64,000 bases of DNA from Rhizobium sp. R634 (GCF_002211305.1 NZ_LOKW01000008.1:1-64000); one strand, 5' to 3'. Shown: positions 1 through 10,117, counted from the stretch's first letter. Notes: a model not told the origin generated them from the letters alone. Translations and numbers: made by a program.

Positions 1-1
1 G

Positions 2-100
2 CCCAAAATGGTCATCCGCATCGCACTCGCCCGAAAACTCCTGGTCATTCTCAATGCAAAAGCACGAGATGCGCGAAGAGAATTCGAATATGCAACTTGA
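2..100 (+). CDS. IS110-family transposase, C-terminal end only
   Basis: A frame is open from the left edge and ends at TGA 98-100. Its last 32 residues include the stretch RIALARKLLVILNAKARD, which matches the usual C-terminus of IS110/IS1111-type transposases (the end of the Transposase_20 domain). The rest of the gene lies outside the window, so whether the element is complete cannot be judged. IS110 enzymes have a DEDD catalytic domain and often insert at specific palindromic targets. A perfect 12-bp-arm palindrome starts 16 bases after the stop. Identification rests on a short peptide. Confidence 0.65.
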   Translation, partial: PKMVIRIALARKLLVILNAKARDARREFEYAT

Positions 101-115
101 CAACCCAGATAGTCG

Positions 116-144
116 CTCATTCCTGTGACGAGCACAGGAATGAG
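116..144. repeat. Dispersed palindrome, family A, copy 1
   Basis: Perfect inverted repeat with 12-bp arms (CTCATTCCTGTG / CACAGGAATGAG) around the loop ACGAG. The same core, ATTCCTGTG-5 nt-CACAGGAAT, occurs at 40197-40219 and 40303-40325, and a variant with CCC for TCC occurs at 63852-63890. It lies between the transposase tail and ligA. No T-run follows, so it is better read as a REP-like repeat than as a terminator. Confidence 0.8.
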
Positions 145-184
145 GGTGGAGAGATGAGCGGGTCAATCTTCCCGAGCAGTATAG

Positions 185-2419
<2,235 letters not shown>

Positions 2420-2426
2420 ACAATGC

Positions 2427-2455
2427 TTGATTTGTTCCCAAATTGGGAATATTCT
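2427..2455 (+). promoter_or_regulatory. Promoter with embedded operator for higB-higA
   Basis: A perfect inverted repeat, TTCCCAAATTGGGAA (2435-2449), fills the spacer between a -35-like TTGATT (2427-2432) and a -10-like TATTCT (2450-2455) at exactly 17 bp. This placement fits autorepression by the antitoxin HigA. Transcription would begin at or within a few bases of the ATG at 2461, so the message may be leaderless. The palindrome is seen; the promoter boxes and regulator are inference. Confidence 0.6.
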
Positions 2456-2460
2456 CACCT

Positions 2461-2757
2461 ATGCAAGTGATCGCCAAGTCGACATTACGCGCGTTCTGGG
2501 AATTGCACCCGCAGGCCAAGGTGCCCCTCAGCGTCTGGCATGCTCTTATCAGTAGGGCGGAATGGGCGGGACCGGCTGACATTAAGAGGATGTTCGGTGC
2601 CAATGTTGATTTCGTCGGCGATAACAGGGTGATTTTCGATATCGGTGGCAACAAGTATCGCCTTATCGTACACGTGGCCTATGCTTACCGACGCGTGCTG
2701 ATCAAGTTCGTTGGCACGCATTCTGAGTACGACAGGATCGATCCGGAGACGGTGTAA
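2461..2757 (+). CDS. higB: HigB-type mRNA interferase toxin
   Basis: A 98-residue protein of the HigB_toxin family, RelE-fold ribonucleases that cut mRNA on the ribosome. Family hallmarks are visible: the N-terminal VIAKSTLRAFWE, the central GDNRVIFDIGGNKYRLI and the C-terminal VGTHSEYDRID. The ATG at 2461 is preferred; an upstream in-frame TTG at 2443 falls inside the operator palindrome. The TAATG junction with the next gene overlaps by one base, so toxin precedes antitoxin as is usual for higBA. No obvious ribosome-binding site precedes it, which fits a leaderless start. Symbol assigned by family resemblance. Confidence 0.88.
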   Translation: MQVIAKSTLRAFWELHPQAKVPLSVWHALISRAEWAGPADIKRMFGANVDFVGDNRVIFDIGGNKYRLIVHVAYAYRRVLIKFVGTHSEYDRIDPETV

Positions 2758-3134
2758 TGGACATAAGACCGATTAGGAGCGATGGCGATCTGCAATGGGC
2801 GCTTGGCGAAGTTGGGTCGTACTTCGACAATCCGCCGCCGCAAGGCTCGGCAGATGCGGACAGGTTCGATGTGCTTTCCGATCTCATAGAAGCCTATGAA
2901 AACCGCCACTTCCCAACTGTAACACTGGAACCTGTCGATTTCCTGCAGGCCTTCATGGAGATGACCGGCCGCGGCCAAACCGATCTTGGCGAGGTCCTGG
3001 GTTCGCGCTCCCGGGCCTCGGAAATCCTGCACCGCAAGCGCGCTCTCACGGTCGATATGATTTTCAAGCTTAACGAGGCATGGGGCGTTCCGGCCGAATG
3101 CCTCGTCAGGCCGTATAGTCTGGCCGTCGCTTAA
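2757..3134 (+). CDS. higA: HigA-type antitoxin with helix-turn-helix domain
   Basis: A 125-residue partner of the preceding toxin. The N-terminal half (about 1-60) is acidic and helical. The C-terminal half resembles the HTH_3/Xre-like domain of HigA antitoxins: TDLGEVLGSRSRASEILHRK is the HTH core, followed by TVDMIFKLNEAWGVPAECL. It should neutralise HigB and repress the promoter at 2427-2455. Its start overlaps the toxin stop by one base, giving translational coupling. A dispersed repeat begins immediately after its stop. Confidence 0.87.
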   Translation: MDIRPIRSDGDLQWALGEVGSYFDNPPPQGSADADRFDVLSDLIEAYENRHFPTVTLEPVDFLQAFMEMTGRGQTDLGEVLGSRSRASEILHRKRALTVDMIFKLNEAWGVPAECLVRPYSLAVA

Positions 3135-3135
3135 A

Positions 3136-3232
3136 GCGTCGCGATCTTTCAGATTCGCTCGCCGTGCTTTAAGCCTTTGTTTTTACGCGTGTCGTTATCG
3201 CAAAACCGCGCACACTTTTGCGCGACACACTT
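3136..3232. repeat. Dispersed repeat, family B, copy 1
   Basis: About 97 bases closely matching 8281-8376. Both copies share the opening GCGTCGCGATCTTTCAGATT, a central TTTACGC-TGTC segment, and a terminal hairpin TCGCAAAA-10 nt-TTTTGCG followed by CGACA. It lies between convergent higA and the GNAT gene, and its end supplies the TAA stop codon of the GNAT gene. Confidence 0.85.
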
Positions 3233-3767
3233 AGGCCCTCAACCGCGCCATCGTATAGGCGTCGACATATTGGCCGGCGCTATATCCGAAAGCGCGCAGA
3301 AGCCCTTCCTTCTCGAAACCGAACTTTTCGTAAAGCCGGATGGCGGTGTCGTTGTCGGTGTAGACGGTCAGTTCCAGCCGCTTGATATCGAGCCAGTCGT
3401 CGGCGGCCTCGACCATGGCGCCGAGCAGGATGCGGCCGAAGCCGCGGCCGGTGAAATCGTCGTGCACGCCCATGCCGATGCTGGCGACGTGCTGACGGCG
3501 GCCGCCGAGGCGGTTGAGGCCGCAATTGCCGACGATCCTGCCGTCGAGCGTGACGACGAGGTTGAGCGCGCCGGGCGAGGGGTTTTCCATGTTCTTTCGA
3601 ACCTCTTCGACGCGCTGGTACGGCGGCCGCAGGGTGCCGGCCCGATAGCCCGGCAAATTGATGAGATCGGTGATCTCCTCGGAATCGGAAAGGCGGACGG
3701 CACGCACGGCGACGCCGTCCGGCAGGCGTGCTCGGTCGCGGGGTTCATTCTCTTCGTTCTCAGACAT
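3231..3767 (-). CDS. GNAT-family N-acetyltransferase
   Basis: A 178-residue acyl-CoA-dependent N-acetyltransferase. The acetyl-CoA-binding motif A is clear in GMGVHDDFTGRGFGRILL (the R/Q-x-x-G-x-G/A loop), followed by ELTVYTDNDTAIRLYEKFGF, a typical GNAT C-terminal half. The start chosen is the ATG at 3767, preceded by GGAGAG; the open frame continues about 40 codons upstream without a better site. The substrate cannot be told from sequence; the overall look is of the RimI/RimJ-SpeG side of the superfamily. The stop codon comes from the edge of a dispersed repeat, so the C-terminus may have been trimmed or extended by insertion of that repeat. Confidence 0.88.
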   Translation of the reverse strand: MSENEENEPRDRARLPDGVAVRAVRLSDSEEITDLINLPGYRAGTLRPPYQRVEEVRKNMENPSPGALNLVVTLDGRIVGNCGLNRLGGRRQHVASIGMGVHDDFTGRGFGRILLGAMVEAADDWLDIKRLELTVYTDNDTAIRLYEKFGFEKEGLLRAFGYSAGQYVDAYTMARLRA

Positions 3768-4031
3768 TGGATGCTCTCCTTCAGTTTGAGGAGGAGAGCC
3801 GGCTCTTCGAAAACCCTGCTCGCCTCGGCAGGGTTTCGGGATGATCGGACGGCTAGTGACGCACCATCGCTCCCGCGCACCCTTCAAGGGTCGTGGCGAT
3901 ATGATGCATGGTTGATGTCACAGAGTTGATCATTTGCAAAAGTTTCCCCATTTGCATGCAGATGTCAACAGGCCGCAATTTGCCTTCGCACGCGGCTATG
4001 ATTATTCCGGTAGGGGCAGACGATTCGGATA

Positions 4032-4628
4032 TTGCCCTTGAAGACCATCGCCATCGATTTCGAGACAGCCAACGAGCAGCGCGGCAGCGCCTGCTCGGTC
4101 GGACTTGCCTGGATCGAGGAGGGCAGGGTGACGCGTGTCGAGGAGCGGCTCATTCGCCCCAGGGACATGCGCTTTTCCGGGATGAACATCGCGATCCACG
4201 GCATCCGGCCGGAGCATGTCGAGGATGCGCCGGAGTTTCCCGAGGTGATGGACGAGTTCTACGACGATATCAGGGGCGCGACGATGATCGCGCATAATGC
4301 CGCCTTCGATTTCAGCGTCTGGCGGGCAAGCCTCGATCTCTACCGGCAATCCTATCCTGAACTCACCTATCTCTGCAGCCTGAAGATGGCGCAGCGGATC
4401 TGGCCGCATTTCCTCTCGCACCGGCTGAACCTGATCGCCGAGCATCTCGGCCTGCGCTTCATGCATCACAACGCCGCCGAGGATGCGGCGGTCTGCGCCG
4501 CAGCGGCAATCGAGATGGCGAAGGCGGTCAAGGCGAAAGCCGTGGAAGCGATCCCGGCGCTTATCGGCATGACGCCAGGGCGGCTGACGGCGGGCGGCTA
4601 TGCGCCCTGCACCTGCCGGAAGGCCTAA
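4032..4628 (+). CDS. DnaQ-like 3'-5' exonuclease
   Basis: A 198-residue DEDD-type exonuclease of the RNase T/DnaQ fold. Exo I is IAIDFETAN (Asp9, Glu11), Exo II is IAHNAAFDFSVW, and Exo III is HHNAAEDA, so all catalytic acids and the final histidine are present. No other domain is fused, so it is likely a stand-alone nuclease in repair or RNA processing and not the polymerase III epsilon subunit, which is longer. No ATG is available near the N-terminus; TTG at 4032 or TTG at 4038 must be used, and both leave the Exo I motif intact. Ends in a short CxC tail (CTCRKA). Confidence 0.85.
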   Translation: MPLKTIAIDFETANEQRGSACSVGLAWIEEGRVTRVEERLIRPRDMRFSGMNIAIHGIRPEHVEDAPEFPEVMDEFYDDIRGATMIAHNAAFDFSVWRASLDLYRQSYPELTYLCSLKMAQRIWPHFLSHRLNLIAEHLGLRFMHHNAAEDAAVCAAAAIEMAKAVKAKAVEAIPALIGMTPGRLTAGGYAPCTCRKA

Positions 4629-4686
4629 AGCGGTTTCTTGCAAAGCGGGGGCGCGTGCTTATCTAGAAAGCGCCGATCAAGCGATA

Positions 4687-4724
4687 GAGCGCCTTTGGCG
4701 CGTCCCGTCGGACGCGCGGCGCTC
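4687..4724. repeat. GC-rich hairpin in the leader of the CreA-like gene
   Basis: Inverted repeat GAGCGCC-tttg-GCGCGTC / GACGCGC-GGCGCTC with a 6-base loop. It ends 12 bases before the ATG at 4737 and touches the AGGGAG ribosome-binding site. It may be another intergenic repeat family or a leader structure affecting translation; the sequence does not decide. Confidence 0.6.
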
Positions 4725-4736
4725 CAGGGAGCCGCC

Positions 4737-5228
4737 ATGTCCAAGCCGCGTAATCTTTTCTTCGCTGCCCTCTCTCTTTTCGCGCTTTCAGCGGGCGCCG
4801 TCTCCGCCGAGGTCGTCGGCAAGGTCGGGGTCGACTGGATCGGCAACGACATCATCGTCGAGGCGGTCTCCGATCCCGAGGTCAAGGGCGTCACGTGCCA
4901 TGTGACGTATTTCGACCGCAGCCTGATCGACCGGTTCAAGAACGGCAACTGGTTCGAGGATCCGTCCAACAATTCCATCGCCTGCCGGCAGACCGGCCCG
5001 ATCGAGGTCGGCAATATCGACCTTTCCAAGGATGGCAGCGAGGTGTTCCGCCAGGGCATGTCGCTGATCTGGAAAACGCTGGTCGTCAACCGCATTTATG
5101 ACAAGACGAACGATACGCTGATTTATCTCGCCCATTCCAGGGAACTGACGGATGGCTCGGCGAAGATGTCGATTTCGACGATACCCTTGTATGGGCAGAA
5201 CGTGACCTGGAAGAATGGGAAGCCGTAG
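4737..5228 (+). CDS. creA: CreA-family exported protein
   Basis: A 163-residue protein with an N-terminal signal peptide (MSKPRN, a hydrophobic stretch, cleavage near VSA-EV at about 23) and a mature domain of the CreA family (E. coli CreA has 157 residues). Recognisable features are VGKVGVDWIGNDI, the paired cysteines in VTCHVTYFDR and SIACRQTG, and IWKTLVVNRIYD. CreA proteins are periplasmic and of unsettled function. The start at 4737 has AGGGAG upstream. The symbol follows family membership only; no cre two-component genes are nearby. Confidence 0.85.
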   Translation: MSKPRNLFFAALSLFALSAGAVSAEVVGKVGVDWIGNDIIVEAVSDPEVKGVTCHVTYFDRSLIDRFKNGNWFEDPSNNSIACRQTGPIEVGNIDLSKDGSEVFRQGMSLIWKTLVVNRIYDKTNDTLIYLAHSRELTDGSAKMSISTIPLYGQNVTWKNGKP

Positions 5229-5269
5229 GGCTGAGGAACGCCAGCTACGCGGTTTTTCCTTGATGAAGA

Positions 5270-5413
5270 CCTCGCCCCAAACCCCTCCCCACAAGGGGGA
5301 GAGGCTTAACGGGCCGCGCCGGATTTTCCAGATATTCGACGTTTCGGAAGGAGCGAGGTGGAGACCCAGGCTAGTCCCTCCCCCTTGTGGGGAGGGGTTG
5401 GGGAGGGTTTTTT
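5270..5413. repeat. Long inverted repeat element (CCCTCCCC type)
   Basis: Two mirror-image arms of about 27 nt, at about 5275-5305 and 5371-5400, share the core ACCCCTCCCCACAAGGGGGA and are separated by about 70 bases. Each arm contains its own small palindrome (CCCC-acaa-GGGG). Arrangement and placement between convergent genes are those of rhizobial intergenic mosaic elements. It is noncoding; open frames across it are chance. Confidence 0.75.
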
Positions 5414-5441
5414 CGTAGCCGGGCTACCGCTCCACATCAAA

Positions 5442-5470
5442 CGAAAAAGGCCCGGACGAGCCGGGCCTTC
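5442..5470 (-). terminator. Rho-independent terminator of the mcp-cheW operon
   Basis: Read on the minus strand: a perfect 9-bp stem AAGGCCCGG / CCGGGCCTT with a 5-base loop, followed by a T-run (TTTTTCG). It begins 23 bases after the cheW stop. Confidence 0.9.
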
Positions 5471-5492
5471 GCATTCCGTTTGGCGATAAGGA

Positions 5493-5960
5493 TCAAGCCG
5501 CCTGCGACAGCTCGTCGGCAATGACGGTGTCGAGGTTGAGGAAGCAGACCATGGTCTTTTCGAGCGCGACGATGCCGCGGCAGAAGGCGCGCTGGGCTTC
5601 CGGGATGATTTCCGGCGGCGGCTGGAGGTCTTCGCTCTTGATGGTCATCATGTCGGACACCTGCTCGACCAGCAGGCCGACCAGCTTGCCGGCGATGTCG
5701 GTGACGATGATCGCCGAGCGCTCGGAGGGCTCGGTCATCTTCATGCCGAGACGGCAGGCCATGTCGATGACCGGGATGACCGCGCCGCGCAGGTTGATGA
5801 GGCCCAGCACGTAAGGCGGCGTATGCGGCATCGGCGTCACAGGCGCCCAGCCGCGGATTTCGCGGATGGCCATGATGTCGATGCAGAATTCCTGGTCGCC
5901 CAGGTGGAACGAGACGATTTCGAGATAGGCGCCCGACTGCTTGATGGCACTGTTGTTCAT
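5493..5960 (-). CDS. cheW: Chemotaxis coupling protein CheW
   Basis: A 155-residue single-domain CheW that links chemoreceptors to the kinase CheA at the inner membrane. Typical SH3-like barrel motifs are present: FHLGDQEFCIDIMAIREI, VLGLINLRGAVIPVIDM and VDIAGKLVGLLVEQVSDM-like segments, ending near CFLNLDTVI. It starts two bases after the stop of the upstream receptor gene, so the two are translated from one message and end at the terminator 5442-5470. No cheA, cheY or cheR is here, so this pair must feed a chemotaxis cluster elsewhere. Confidence 0.96.
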   Translation of the reverse strand: MNNSAIKQSGAYLEIVSFHLGDQEFCIDIMAIREIRGWAPVTPMPHTPPYVLGLINLRGAVIPVIDMACRLGMKMTEPSERSAIIVTDIAGKLVGLLVEQVSDMMTIKSEDLQPPPEIIPEAQRAFCRGIVALEKTMVCFLNLDTVIADELSQAA

Positions 5961-5962
5961 GA

Positions 5963-7927
5963 TCAGAATTCTTCCCAGTTGTCCCCGGCGGGAGAAGCGA
6001 TGGCTTTGGCGGCGGCGCCGCCGTTGAATGCGCCCGCGACTTTGCCGATCAGGCTGCGTGCGGGAGAAGGTCTCGAATGCGAGGCGGCGGTTGCCTCTCG
6101 CGGCGTTTGCCGGGCGCTCATGCCCTCGCCGATCTTGAATTGCTTCACCAGCTGCGTCAGGTTCTCCGCGTCGACGGCGAGCGTATGGCTTGCGGCATTC
6201 GTCTCTTCCACCATGGCCGCGTTCTTCTGCGTGACCTGATCCATCTGGCTGATGGATGTATTGATTTCGTTCAATCCCACCGATTGTTCGCGCGCAGAGG
6301 TTACGATTGATTTAACGTGTTCGTCGATGCGCAGAACATCTTCGCCGATCTGGCGCAGCGCCTCGCCGGCGGCCGTCACCAATTCGCTGCCGATCTTTAC
6401 CTCATCGCCGGATTTCCCGATCAAGGCCTTGATATCCTTGGCAGCACCTGCGGCGCGGCCGGCGAGTTCGCGCACTTCCTGGGCGACGACGGCAAAGCCC
6501 TTGCCGGCTTCGCCGGCGCGGGCGGCCTCGACGCCGGCATTGAGCGCCAGGAGGTTCGTCTGGAAGGCGATCTCGTCGATGACGTTGATGATCTTGCCGA
6601 TCTCTCGGGAAGCGCCTTCGATTCGCTGCATGGCGGCCATTGCGTCGCCGACGACGACGTCGGACTTGGCGGTATTCTCGCGGGTGTGGCTAACCATATG
6701 GCCGACTTCTTCGGCCCGGCTGGTCGCGTTGCGGACGGTGGCGGTGATCTGGTCGAGGGCGGCGGAGGTTTCTTCGAGGGACGCGGCCTGCTGCTCAGTG
6801 CGCTTGGCGAGGTCGTCGGCGGCGGAGCGCATCTGGCGGCTGTTCGCCTCGATCGAGCTGCTGTTGACGGCGATGTCGCTCATTGCCTTGCGCAGCGTCG
6901 CGGTCGTCTGGTTGAAGTCGAGGCGCAGGCGTTCCAGTTCCTCGCGGAAAGGCTGGTCGATCGTCACGGTCACGTCGCCTGCCGACAGACGGGTGAGGCC
7001 GGCGCCGAGGGCGGTGACGGCGGCGTTGAGCGCTTCGGCATCGGCGAGCTTGGCGGCTTCACGCGCCCGGTTCTCGGCGTCGCTGCGCTGCCTGTCGTTC
7101 TGGCTCTGGACCTCGAGATCGCGCTTTTCGATCGCGGCGAGGCGGAAGGCGTCGGCGGCGCGGGCCATGTCGCCGATCTCGTCGCCGCGGGCCTTTTCCG
7201 CAACGTTGCTGGTGAGATCGCCGCTCATGATGCGCCGCATGCTTTCGCTCACGGCCGCGATGCCGCGGCGGATCGATCCGCCATGGATATATTGCAGGAC
7301 ACCCATGGTGAGGATGGCGAGGAGGCCGAGCCCAATCTGTAGGAAGAGGGCGCGTTGCGATATGGCATTGGCGGTCTGGACATGCTGGTGGGCGAAAGCG
7401 GCGCCATCGGTGGCGAGCTTGTCGAGCGTCTTCGTCAGCTCCTCGCCGGCGCCGTCGATCGTGTCGTCGATCTTGTCGAATTCCGCGTCGGGTGCACCTT
7501 GCTGGACCATGGCGACGAGATCGGTCTGGATCGCCTTGCCCATCTCGGCGACGTCGGCGTCGTAGCTCTTCAGCAGGGGGCCGGCATTTATCTCGTCGGC
7601 AAGCAGACGTATGTCTTTCGAGCCGTTGGAGAGTGCGGCCAGAGAATCAGCGATCAGCTTGATGCGCTCCGGCGCGACCGCCTTGTCATCCTTGTCGACG
7701 ATGATGTCCATGGCGGCCAGCACCATCGTCAGGTTGGCAAGCCGCATGTCGTTGATATGGTCGACGCTCGCCTGGATCTCGCTGGCGCGGCGCAGGCCGG
7801 CGTCGATGCGCGTGTTTTCATACCAGCCGACGCCGAGCATCGTTCCGAAACCGATAAAGGCGGCGCCGCCGAGCGTCCAGAGCCGCTGGCTGACCGACAG
7901 GCTCTTGCGCACTGCTGAATTCGTCAT
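5963..7927 (-). CDS. Methyl-accepting chemotaxis protein with CheR-tethering tail
   Basis: A 654-residue transmembrane chemoreceptor. Order: short cytoplasmic N-terminus, TM1 (about 18-38), a mostly helical periplasmic sensor of about 150 residues, TM2 (about 192-214), HAMP, a second HAMP-like segment ([15 protein letters not shown]), and the long signalling hairpin with the conserved tip [20 protein letters not shown] followed by [15 protein letters not shown]. The protein ends in NWEEF after a flexible linker, close to the NWETF tail with which E. coli Tar and Tsr bind CheR. Ligand unknown; the sensor region looks like a helical four-bundle domain. First gene of an operon with cheW. Confidence 0.95.
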   Translation of the reverse strand: MTNSAVRKSLSVSQRLWTLGGAAFIGFGTMLGVGWYENTRIDAGLRRASEIQASVDHINDMRLANLTMVLAAMDIIVDKDDKAVAPERIKLIADSLAALSNGSKDIRLLADEINAGPLLKSYDADVAEMGKAIQTDLVAMVQQGAPDAEFDKIDDTIDGAGEELTKTLDKLATDGAAFAHQHVQTANAISQRALFLQIGLGLLAILTMGVLQYIHGGSIRRGIAAVSESMRRIMSGDLTSNVAEKARGDEIGDMARAADAFRLAAIEKRDLEVQSQNDRQRSDAENRAREAAKLADAEALNAAVTALGAGLTRLSAGDVTVTIDQPFREELERLRLDFNQTTATLRKAMSDIAVNSSSIEANSRQMRSAADDLAKRTEQQAASLEETSAALDQITATVRNATSRAEEVGHMVSHTRENTAKSDVVVGDAMAAMQRIEGASREIGKIINVIDEIAFQTNLLALNAGVEAARAGEAGKGFAVVAQEVRELAGRAAGAAKDIKALIGKSGDEVKIGSELVTAAGEALRQIGEDVLRIDEHVKSIVTSAREQSVGLNEINTSISQMDQVTQKNAAMVEETNAASHTLAVDAENLTQLVKQFKIGEGMSARQTPREATAASHSRPSPARSLIGKVAGAFNGGAAAKAIASPAGDNWEEF

Positions 7928-8280
7928 GAAAAGAACCCCTCCACAAACCGCGCGGGTTTATGCTTCTTTACCCTCATGCGGATGTCCGGGGTTTTCGCCA
8001 CTCGGCAGACTTCATGTCAGAACGGCACGGCGGCCGACGCACTGCTAAATATAGATATGGCGGCTTAAGTCTTTCCTAACGATATGCATCTTCGGCTTGC
8101 TCGTTCCGTCCTCGGACAAGCCATTAAAAACATGAGGCTTTTTGGCTTGGAGCAATTGCGGTGAGAAGCTTTTTCGGCAGGGAAGGTCTCACGCGCTGAG
8201 ACAATTAATCACGGGTTAGAAAACGCATTCTTGAATTGCGTGCATTCGGTCGAGACTATAATCACGCAAAACGCGCAAGC
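7928..8280. other. Intergenic region between divergent mcp and SCO1-type genes
   Basis: About 350 bases upstream of the chemoreceptor. I see no RNA gene, no good inverted repeat and no reading frame with a ribosome-binding site. The receptor promoter should lie here, most likely in the AT-richer stretch around 8040-8130, but I cannot assign boxes. The right end runs into the family B repeat. Confidence 0.4.
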
Positions 8281-8376
8281 GCGTCGCGATCTTTCAGATT
8301 CGCTCCTCGCGCTTTCGCTCTTTGTTTTACGCATGTCATGATCGCAAAACCGCTGCACATTTTTGCGCGACATGCT
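8281..8376. repeat. Dispersed repeat, family B, copy 2
   Basis: Second copy of the element at 3136-3232, in the same orientation, with the same opening GCGTCGCGATCTTTCAGATT and the same terminal TCGCAAAA / TTTTGCGCGA hairpin. It ends about 45 bases before the SCO1-type start codon, so it may carry or disrupt promoter elements of that gene. Confidence 0.85.
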
Positions 8377-8420
8377 TGGGGGTGGGCGGCGCATATCCGC
8401 CCGGATCGAGGTTCATGCCA

Positions 8421-9023
8421 ATGAAGACATTCCGTATCGTCATCTGGGTCGCCGTGCTGTTTCTCGCCGGGGCTCTCGGCGTGTTGACGCTCTATCCGAT
8501 GAAATCGCGCGAGGTGGTGTCGGAGGCGCCCTTCGGCGTGCCCTTCACCTTGGTCTCGCAGAGCGGTCAGCCGATCACCGAGCAGGCGCTGCGCGGCAAG
8601 CCGACAGCGCTGTTCTTCGGCTTCACGCATTGCCCCGAGGTCTGCCCGACGACCCTCTTCGAGCTGGATGGCTGGATGCAGAAGGTCGATCCCGACGGCA
8701 ATAAGCTGCAGGCCTATTTCGTTACCGTCGATCCAGAGCGCGACACGCCGGAGATCATGAACGAGTATGTTTCCAACGTGTCCAAGCGCATCACCGGCAT
8801 TTCAGGCCCGCCGGACAAGATCGCCGAGGTCATCAAGGGTTATCGCGTCTACGCCAAGAAGGTGCCGGTCGACGAGAAGGATCCGAACGGCGATTATACG
8901 ATGGACCACACCGCCTCGGTCTTCCTGCTCGATTCGGCCGGGCGTTTTTCCGGAACGATCGCCTATGGCGAAAATCCGGACACGGCGATAAAGAAGCTTG
9001 AGAATCTCGCCAGCAAGGGGTGA
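8421..9023 (+). CDS. SCO1/SenC-family copper chaperone
   Basis: A 200-residue membrane-anchored thioredoxin-fold protein that helps deliver copper to cytochrome oxidase (CuA site) or acts as a thiol reductant in the periplasm. It has one N-terminal membrane helix (about 5-25). The copper ligands are visible: CPEVC (Cys71 and Cys75) and the distal histidine in TMDHTAS (His163). ATG at 8421 gives better spacing from the GGATCGAGG region than ATG at 8415 six bases upstream. It is followed after 54 bases by prmA; no oxidase genes are adjacent. Confidence 0.92.
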   Translation: MKTFRIVIWVAVLFLAGALGVLTLYPMKSREVVSEAPFGVPFTLVSQSGQPITEQALRGKPTALFFGFTHCPEVCPTTLFELDGWMQKVDPDGNKLQAYFVTVDPERDTPEIMNEYVSNVSKRITGISGPPDKIAEVIKGYRVYAKKVPVDEKDPNGDYTMDHTASVFLLDSAGRFSGTIAYGENPDTAIKKLENLASKG

Positions 9024-9077
9024 ACGGGCGCTGGCCCGACCGGCGGCGGGCAAGAGAAACGGGAAAGACCGCCAATC

Positions 9078-9956
9078 GTGAGTGAAATCCGCCTTTACGT
9101 GTCCACGACCGAGAGCGAGGCCGAACGGATCCTCGACCTTTTGAGCGAAATCTTCGGCGAAGAAGACTTCGCCATCGGCACTACCGAGATCGACGAGAAG
9201 AAGAATATCTGGGAGGCTTCGGTCTATATGATGGCCGAGGACGAGGCGGATGTGCGCTCGCGTGTCGAGGCGGCGCTGAAGATCGCCTTTCCCGATGCCC
9301 GGCTGCAGCGCGAAGTCATCCCCGTTGTCGACTGGGTGGTGAAATCGCTGGAGGGTCTGAAGCCCGTCAGGGCAGGGCGCTTCCTCGTGCACGGATCGCA
9401 CGACCGCGACAAGGTTCGCTCCGGCGATATCGCCATCGAAATCGATGCCGGCCAGGCCTTCGGCACCGGCCACCACGGCACGACGGCCGGCTGCCTCGAG
9501 GTCATCGACAGCGTGGTGCGCTCGCGCCGCGTCCGCAATGCGCTCGATCTCGGCACCGGCAGCGGCGTGCTGGCGATTGCGGTGCGCAAGCTGAAGAACA
9601 TACCGGTGCTCGCGACCGACATCGATCCGGTTGCGACCCGCGTTGCCGCCGAAAACGTCCGCCGCAACGGCATCGCGTCCGGCATCGTCACCCGAACTGC
9701 GCCCGGCTTTCACTCGACCGCTTTTTCCGAGCATGGACCTTTCGATCTCATCATCGCCAACATCCTCGCCCGGCCGCTGATCCGCATGGCGCCGCAGCTC
9801 GCCGCGCACCTTGCGCCGGGTGGTTCGGTGGTCCTTTCGGGGATCCTGGCCGCGCAGCGATGGAAGGTGATTGCCGCCTATAGCGGCGCGAAGCTCCGGC
9901 ATGTCAGGACGATCTGGCGGAACGGCTGGGTGACGATCCATTTGGATCGGCTTTGA
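9078..9956 (+). CDS. prmA: Ribosomal protein L11 methyltransferase PrmA
   Basis: A 292-residue SAM-dependent methyltransferase that modifies L11. The N-terminal substrate-recognition domain is followed by the GTGHHGTT segment and the SAM-binding motif DLGTGSGVLAIA (about 156-167), then TDIDPVATRVAAENVRRNG and the active-site region LIIANILARPL. It starts at GTG 9078. Length matches the family (E. coli 293). A RIME-like repeat follows directly. Confidence 0.95.
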   Translation: MSEIRLYVSTTESEAERILDLLSEIFGEEDFAIGTTEIDEKKNIWEASVYMMAEDEADVRSRVEAALKIAFPDARLQREVIPVVDWVVKSLEGLKPVRAGRFLVHGSHDRDKVRSGDIAIEIDAGQAFGTGHHGTTAGCLEVIDSVVRSRRVRNALDLGTGSGVLAIAVRKLKNIPVLATDIDPVATRVAAENVRRNGIASGIVTRTAPGFHSTAFSEHGPFDLIIANILARPLIRMAPQLAAHLAPGGSVVLSGILAAQRWKVIAAYSGAKLRHVRTIWRNGWVTIHLDRL

Positions 9957-9964
9957 CGTTTTCT

Positions 9965-10117
9965 CTTCTCCCCAGCGGGGAGAAGGTGGCCCGAAGGGTC
10001 GGATGAGGGGGCCGCACGGCACGCCCTTGCTTGCCTTCGCTTACGCTCAGCGCACTCGCAGTTCCACTGCTCGCCCCCTCATCTGCCTGCCGGCATCTTC
10101 TCCCCGCTGGGGAGAAG
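9965..10117. repeat. RIME-like double-palindrome element
   Basis: A 153-base element bounded by two related palindromes: CTTCTCCCC-agc-GGGGAGAAG (9965-9985) and CTTCTCCCC-gct-GGGGAGAAG (10097-10117). Inside these, GATGAGGGGGC and GCCCCCTCATC form a further inverted pair, so the whole unit folds on itself. Size and two-palindrome layout agree with what I recall of Rhizobium-specific intergenic mosaic elements. It sits between prmA and the terminator of the small minus-strand gene. Confidence 0.75.

Noticed and set aside
3908..4297. Plus-strand frame overlapping the exonuclease start
   Set aside because: Different frame from the exonuclease, no motif, and it overlaps conserved Exo motifs.
6252..7565. 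Open frames on the plus strand across the chemoreceptor gene
   Set aside because: Products are low-complexity Ser/Ala/Arg sequences with no motif; the minus-strand receptor explains the region fully.
8209..8394. Small minus-strand frame over the family B repeat
   Set aside because: It follows the repeat sequence and has no counterpart at the other copy.
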